NCBI GenBank assembly: GCA_015680685.1
Contig: MNCI01014202.1
Location: 151,559 to 215,558, forward strand
From: Gnetum montanum
Lineage: Eukaryota > Streptophyta > Gnetopsida > Gnetales > Gnetaceae
DNA length: 64,000 nt
Reading direction: 5' to 3'
The position numbers and the translations under genes are program-made. A model generated the notes under the pieces. It had not been told where the DNA came from and ran no database searches. It was given only the letters and a program-made list of their open reading frames with translations. Of this stretch, positions 59,781 to 64,000 are shown piece after piece (within the stretch, counting starts at the first letter, position 1; every line of letters begins with the position of its first letter).

Positions 59781-60039
59781 TCAGCAGGTTTAAATATTAG
59801 AAAGATTATATACCAACACACATAATTTAAACTTTAAAAAAGTTCTATAGAGACATATGAGTGCAACACCTGTGCCATCTGTGATTCCGTTTTTTCTCTT
59901 GGTAAAGTCCTTTTACCATATTGTCTTGGTGTGTTTATGATGAGAAATCCTTAAGGACTTGTTCTTGCATCCATGATCTTTAAAGCTGGGTCTATAACAT
60001 GTAAAATTTCTGGCTTGCCTTATCTTATCATCTATGATT

Positions 60040-60420
60040 TGCAGGAACAAGCCTTATGGTAATTAGGCTAGCCTAATCTTACCACTGTGTTCATCAGCAT
60101 CCTGCAATACATCACTCTCTTTTAGTTAGTGTTAATGGCTCTTGGGGCTTGCCATATAGCCCCATGTGACTTGTGGCTTTGCCAAAGTGTAGCATCAATG
60201 CTAATTAGGCCCTAGCCTATAGCCCTGCAAAACTTTTAGCATGCTGAAGCGTAGTATCCATGAATTAGGGCAAGTCCTGAAGCAAGTCTTTTGTGGGCAT
60301 GATATGCATGATTACTATTATGTTTGATAACATGCATTGGTGATGTCTAGAACATCTGACTGCAGACTATTTAATTAGGAATTCAGCTTTAATTTGCAAA
60401 GGCTTTACCATCCCAGCTTT
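60040..60420 (+). repeat. Unnamed dispersed repeat, copy 2
   Basis: Diverged partner of 52260-52620. Contains repeated GCC(T)TAT/TAGCC words. Non-coding. Confidence 0.4.
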
Positions 60421-60758
60421 CATGTCATTCACATTTTTGGTAAAGGCTTTTTGATTATTTTTGAACAAAATCAAATTTAAACATTTTAGTTTTTGCAGCT
60501 CAAAAATTGTTAAAATTTACAAACAGATGAAGTTTGAACACAGCTTCAATAATTTTAAACACATAATCATAATGTTCTCATATACATGCCGACTATAGGT
60601 ATGCTGTAGTCTATATCTGTTGTTACATGTGTATGAGTTTACCTTTGTATTATATGCAAATATTTGAGGTTGCTTTCTATAATTTTAGTGTTCATGTTGT
60701 CTTATTGCTTCTCTAACATATTGTATGGGTTTTATATATCAATGGAATCGTGTTGCAG

Positions 60759-60783
60759 CACAAACATGCCCTTATGGAAGTCT
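60759..60783 (+). CDS. PSD-like gene, exon 3 (25-nt micro-exon)
   Basis: CAG|CACAAAC...GAAGTCT|GTAAGT: perfect acceptor and donor dinucleotides with an ideal GTAAGT donor. Joined to the phase-2 end of exon 2 it gives N-T-N-M-P-L-W-K-S, which continues the C2-domain pattern of the family (S-T-x-x-P-x-W-N/K-S). It leaves phase 0 for exon 4, not found in the remaining 3.2 kb. The coding fit across a 13-kb intron is the main support. Confidence 0.65.
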
Positions 60784-62029
60784 GTAAGTACTTTATTAGA
60801 TGGAATTTTAATTTTTAGCCTTCAAAAAATTTCTTTTAGTAACTTCTATTTTCATTTGGCGTTTCCTATCATTACTTTAATAAATCTTCATTCCTGGTAT
60901 CCATTGGAATTTGCCATGTTTATATTGTTAATTATGTTTAGTATTGATTTTTGTAAATATCGTACTGGCTTTAAGAGGATTAAGAGAACCAATAAATTTT
61001 TCGACGTTATGAATACTCTAGTTCAGAAGAAATTGTAGAACTATGCAATAAGTAGGGAAAACAATCCTTGGAAATTGTTGGCACAAAGGGCAACCTCTAT
61101 ATGTCCTGACGAAGAGTTAATAACTCCAGAAAGTAATTCAGAAGTACGCAGAGACAAATAACTTTCTTACATCAGAAATTTCTAATTACATAAAAGAAGC
61201 AGCATTCTAGATTGTCATGAAAACGTGTATTACGTAGATAAGTTGAAAACCTGTGATCGATAACCATGATACTAAACTGAAACTTCCATCTTGGATTGTT
61301 AGTCAAGCCTCTTATCTCCATAGAAAGAAAGGAAATGTTGGGTATGGAATAAGAACATGTACGACAAAAAGATAGGAAGACTCTTTTAATCTCACATGAG
61401 AATAGTTCATATCATGTTATGTGCTGTTCCTCATTACGGAACACGTAATATGTGAAGTTTTCATAATACAGCACGAAAGATATGGTTTTTAAAAATTTTT
61501 ATCATGTATCCTCATTGCGTGCTCTGACACACTCTTTAAGCTAAGAAAACCTGTAACCACAATCTCACAAATAACCAGGAAAGAACTTTGGCTAGTACCT
61601 CCGTTCGTTAGTTAAGTAAAATTTATCCATTTTTTCAGTGTAACCCTCATATAAAATTGATGGAAATTGTAACAATCCTGTCCTCAAATCTCATTTTAGA
61701 GCAGCCTCAGATCTTTCTGTTTTAAAAAAGCAGTGTTTTATGGGAGCGTGCTTCCATAGAAATTTCTGCATTCCCTGCATTCTAGGTACCAGAGTGTGTT
61801 CCTAGTTAGCCAGGAACTCCAACCAAATGTAACATCTACCTTGGTATGTAGCTTATAAACTTTTATAAAATACATTCCAAATGTCACTCACACTAAATAT
61901 TTAAAAAAGTTCGGAAGCTTGTAGTAAACACATTTCACTCCGTAGAAATTTAAACAAGCTTGGAAACTTTTACAATGGCAATCATGTAAACTTACAGTTA
62001 TAAGCTTTACTTTATTTATGAAAATTTAT
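60784..62029 (+). other. Start of intron 3 of the PSD-like gene
   Basis: AT-rich, no feature recognised. No segment continues the C2 domain with E-K-K-x-L. Confidence 0.4.
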
Positions 62030-63735
62030 GACACAGTGCGGCTCGTCGGGGACCTAGATTTGGCAGACGATGCATTCTTCTCCAACTGGGCTGACGACCA
62101 CACCTTTTTTTGAGGGCGCGAGATTTTGATCACCGAACCCTCAAGCGCCAGTTGTCTGGGGGCCCAGATTGCTGGTGAGGTCATCTTGCCGTCCACTTGC
62201 GGCCTACAGGACGTAGAAATGTTCTTCGACGGGCCTATGCCTTGAACCAGGAGCCGATAGGTGCCCAGATCTTCCTTGCCCCGTCTCTGGGCCTGGGCAG
62301 CAGATCTGGTGGACAGGTTTGTTGTCCAGTTTGGCAACGGTTCCAAGCTCCAGGGCCTACACTTTGCTTTTTTGCGTTGCTTGAAGTTAGGGCGCCAGGT
62401 CAACCTTCCCCGCTTTTTTCTGGAGGCCCTCATGCTCAAACGACGCGGCCGCCATTCTGGGTTAATTCTTGCCTTGTGGCAGGGGGCCAAGGGGGGGCAG
62501 CACCCGTTGTCTTTTGCCCCCCCGCGGGGGACCCCCCGGATTGCCCCCCCGCTGCATCCCCCCCGAGCCCTGCGGTCCCGCCCAGCCAAGGGAGCTGTTG
62601 GTCCCTTTGGGCTTCAACCTTCACACGGGGCTGACGGACCCAATGGGAGCGGCGCCCCCCCGTTCGCCTCGACAGAGCAGTTTCCCCCCCACTGGAGACC
62701 TCTGACCATGGGAATTGGCACGAAGAGCTATAGCATGCCATGCAGAGGGCCGCAGATGAGGCGCGAGAGGCTGAGCGGCAGGAGTGGGAAGCCAAATGGC
62801 ATGAAGCCCTTACGCAGGCCTAGGCTGACCTGGAAGCCCAATTCTCTGAGCGCAAACAGGAACGGGTGAGGCAGCAGGACCTCATGGCCGAAGTTGCCAA
62901 AGCCCGCTTAATTAACGAAATTCGAGCTCAAGTGTGGGTAGAGCTGATTCAGGAGGACGTGGCCCAGAGACAGCGCGAGCAGGCGGAGGGGGCAGAGCAG
63001 GAGCGGCTTTAGGAGGAGGAAGATCAGCGGCAACGACAGCTCGACCGGGTTCACGAGCACAACGCCCGACAATGGCTGGGGGGGGGGGGGCGATGCCCGT
63101 ACCTCATCCTTGGCATCAACTATGAGAGCTCCTGGGGGGAGCTTAGGTGCCATATCCGTCGGACCTCGGCGTGCTTCCACCCGGATGCTGGCGCCTCGCA
63201 GGTGGATAGGAACCAGCGGGAATCGGCCATGCAGGTTATCCAGCAGGCGGCCAGTTTCATGGACACAGAAGACCACCGGAACACTCTAGATCTTCTCCAT
63301 GAATTGGAGCACCCTCACTGCGCCTGCCGTCGACTACCGACGAACCCCTAGGGGTTTGTTGACCCCGGGTCATGGGTGACGCTTGCCCCCCCGGGGTCGA
63401 TGCCGCTTCCGTGTCCCCACCCCTTCCCCCCCACCCTCCCCACGTTGTTGATCGTTGCCCCGCTTGTTTTCCCTGTTGGTCTGGTTCCCCCATTGGTTGG
63501 GGGGGGGGGGGGGGGGGTGCCCCCCCATGGGGGGTTGCCCCCTCCCTGATTCCTTGGGTCTGTTCCATGGTCGTTTCACGACTAATTGGGTGCTGATTTG
63601 TTTGTTTGATTTGGGGGATTTCCCCTCCATGGTGGGCCATTTTTGATGGCCCAACTTTTGTAATCTCTTGTACTATAGTTTGTATTTCTAAGTAATATAA
63701 TCCCGACCACTTTCTCAAAAAATAAAAATAAAAAA
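62030..63735 (+). mobile_element. LINE-3: GC-rich, 5'-truncated L1 fragment
   Basis: Starts inside the extension, ends with the 3' UTR ATAATCCCGACCACTTTCTC and an A-rich tail (63717-63737). Far richer in G, C and CpG than its surroundings, so probably a recent insertion. G-runs at 63079-63090 and 63499-63517 (19 G). Possible imperfect target duplication AAAATTTATG (about 62012) and AAAAATTATG after the tail. Confidence 0.7.
62042..63351 (+). pseudogene. LINE-3 extension ORF: conserved blocks, coiled coil, J-domain
   Basis: Blocks in order: GDLDLADDAFFSNWADDHTF (62051), GEVILPSTCGLQDVEMFFDG (62177), LVDRFVVQFGNGSKLQGLHF and FLRCLKLGRQVNLPRFFLEA with SGLILALWQG (62306-62490), a Pro-rich stretch where the frame shifts, coiled coil from ATG 62740 (EAREAERQEWEAKW, QREQAEGAEQERL), a Gly run at 63079, then the J-domain 63091-63290: PYLILGIN, GELRCHIRRTSACFHPD with HPD at 63178-63186, and SAMQVIQQAASFMDTEDHR. 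Coiled coil and J-domain are in one frame; its stops at 62821 and 63010 are CAG-to-TAG. Terminates at TAG 63349. Confidence 0.75.
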
Positions 63736-64000
63736 TTATGGAAACCTCTAAAATAAAATTTAAATGTTCAACGGTGCTGTACCTAAATTTGCAATATCTT
63801 TTTTGTTTCTAAATTAATAAAGTATTATATTTTAAGACACGATTTCATTAACTTGCACTTGTAGTATCATTGTGTTTTTAATTTTGCAAAAAATCCTATA
63901 TAAGCTTATGGAAGTATTTTTCTATATTTTAAATTAATTTTTTTTGACATTCCACATGCATCTAGCCTTGCTCCCTTGAAGCTGCTCTTGTTTCCAAACT
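63736..64000. other. Intron 3 continued, nothing recognised
   Basis: AT-rich, no coding frame or repeat that I can name. Confidence 0.4.

Larger units (their letters stand above)
47623..60758 (+). other. Intron 2 of the PSD-like gene (about 13.1 kb), repeat-filled
   Basis: Spans from the GTTAAG donor to the GTGTTGCAG acceptor. It contains every repeat listed between 48.1 and 60.4 kb. Stretches without an assignable feature: 48510-49770, 51070-52250, 52620-53170 and 58800-59140. Introns of this size are usual in conifer genes and rare in compact angiosperm genomes. Confidence 0.6.

Noticed and set aside
60664-61038. 124-codon plus-strand frame covering the 25-nt exon
   Set aside because: Phe/Ile-rich with no family resemblance; its frame differs from the splice-consistent one.
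62197-62705. Pro/Gly-rich plus- and minus-strand frames over the GC-rich region
   Set aside because: Shadows of the LINE-3 extension; homopolymer and GC bias keep other frames open. Only the frame aligned with LINE-1 and LINE-2 is kept.

Overview
This is a stretch of plant nuclear chromosome, most likely from a gymnosperm such as a conifer. That is an inference. It rests on the very high density of old, stop-ridden retrotransposons, strong CpG decay (C to T and G to A changes), and a host gene whose second intron is over 13 kb and full of repeats. There are no operons, CRISPR arrays or bacterial signals. Single N bases lie at 10083 and 49908, and there is an 864-base assembly gap at 36881-37744.

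Left part (1-22.4 kb). An Athila-like LTR and an env-like ORF tail (element C, minus strand) occupy 1-2090. A plus-strand Copia element (D, 2091-19665) follows. Inside its RNase H region lies a minus-strand Copia-type element (E, 6711-18196). E keeps gag and a second ORF but has no pol. Its 3' LTR is split by a minus-strand L1-type LINE (LINE-1, about 7258-11660) and its gag is split by another LTR. Rearranged LTR and env-like fragments lie at 19.7-22.4 kb.

Middle (22.5-46.5 kb). Two Athila-like Ty3/Gypsy elements of one family are nested head-on. Element B (plus, 28315-42235) sits precisely between gag and protease of element A (minus, about 22.5-45.6 kb). Both have a primer-binding site that looks like a decayed tRNA-Asp site. 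A solo LTR lies inside the env-like ORF of B.

Right part (46.6-64 kb). This is the 5' end of a host gene that I identify as a plant phosphatidylserine decarboxylase of the C2/EF-hand class (PSD2/PSD3-like). Exon 1 starts at 47216, exon 2 is 47543-47622, and a 25-nt exon 3 lies at 60759-60783. The rest of the gene lies beyond the right edge. Introns 2 and 3 contain fragments of an L1-type LINE (three more copies: 50.5-51.1, 54.3-58.8 and 62.0-63.7 kb), an RTE-like LINE, two non-LTR reverse-transcriptase tails of another kind, a tRNA-derived SINE with a nested insertion, and an unnamed dispersed repeat.

The most interesting observation is in the L1-type LINE family. In two copies that retain pol, the reading frame beyond the reverse-transcriptase zinc-binding domain carries a long extension: conserved blocks, a Glu/Arg/Gln-rich coiled coil and, at the very end, a J-domain (DnaJ/Hsp40-like) module. 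The best copy, which is 5'-truncated, retains an exact HPD tripeptide; the other three have HLD, HLN or HPE. A retrotransposon protein with a terminal co-chaperone domain is not an arrangement I recognise.
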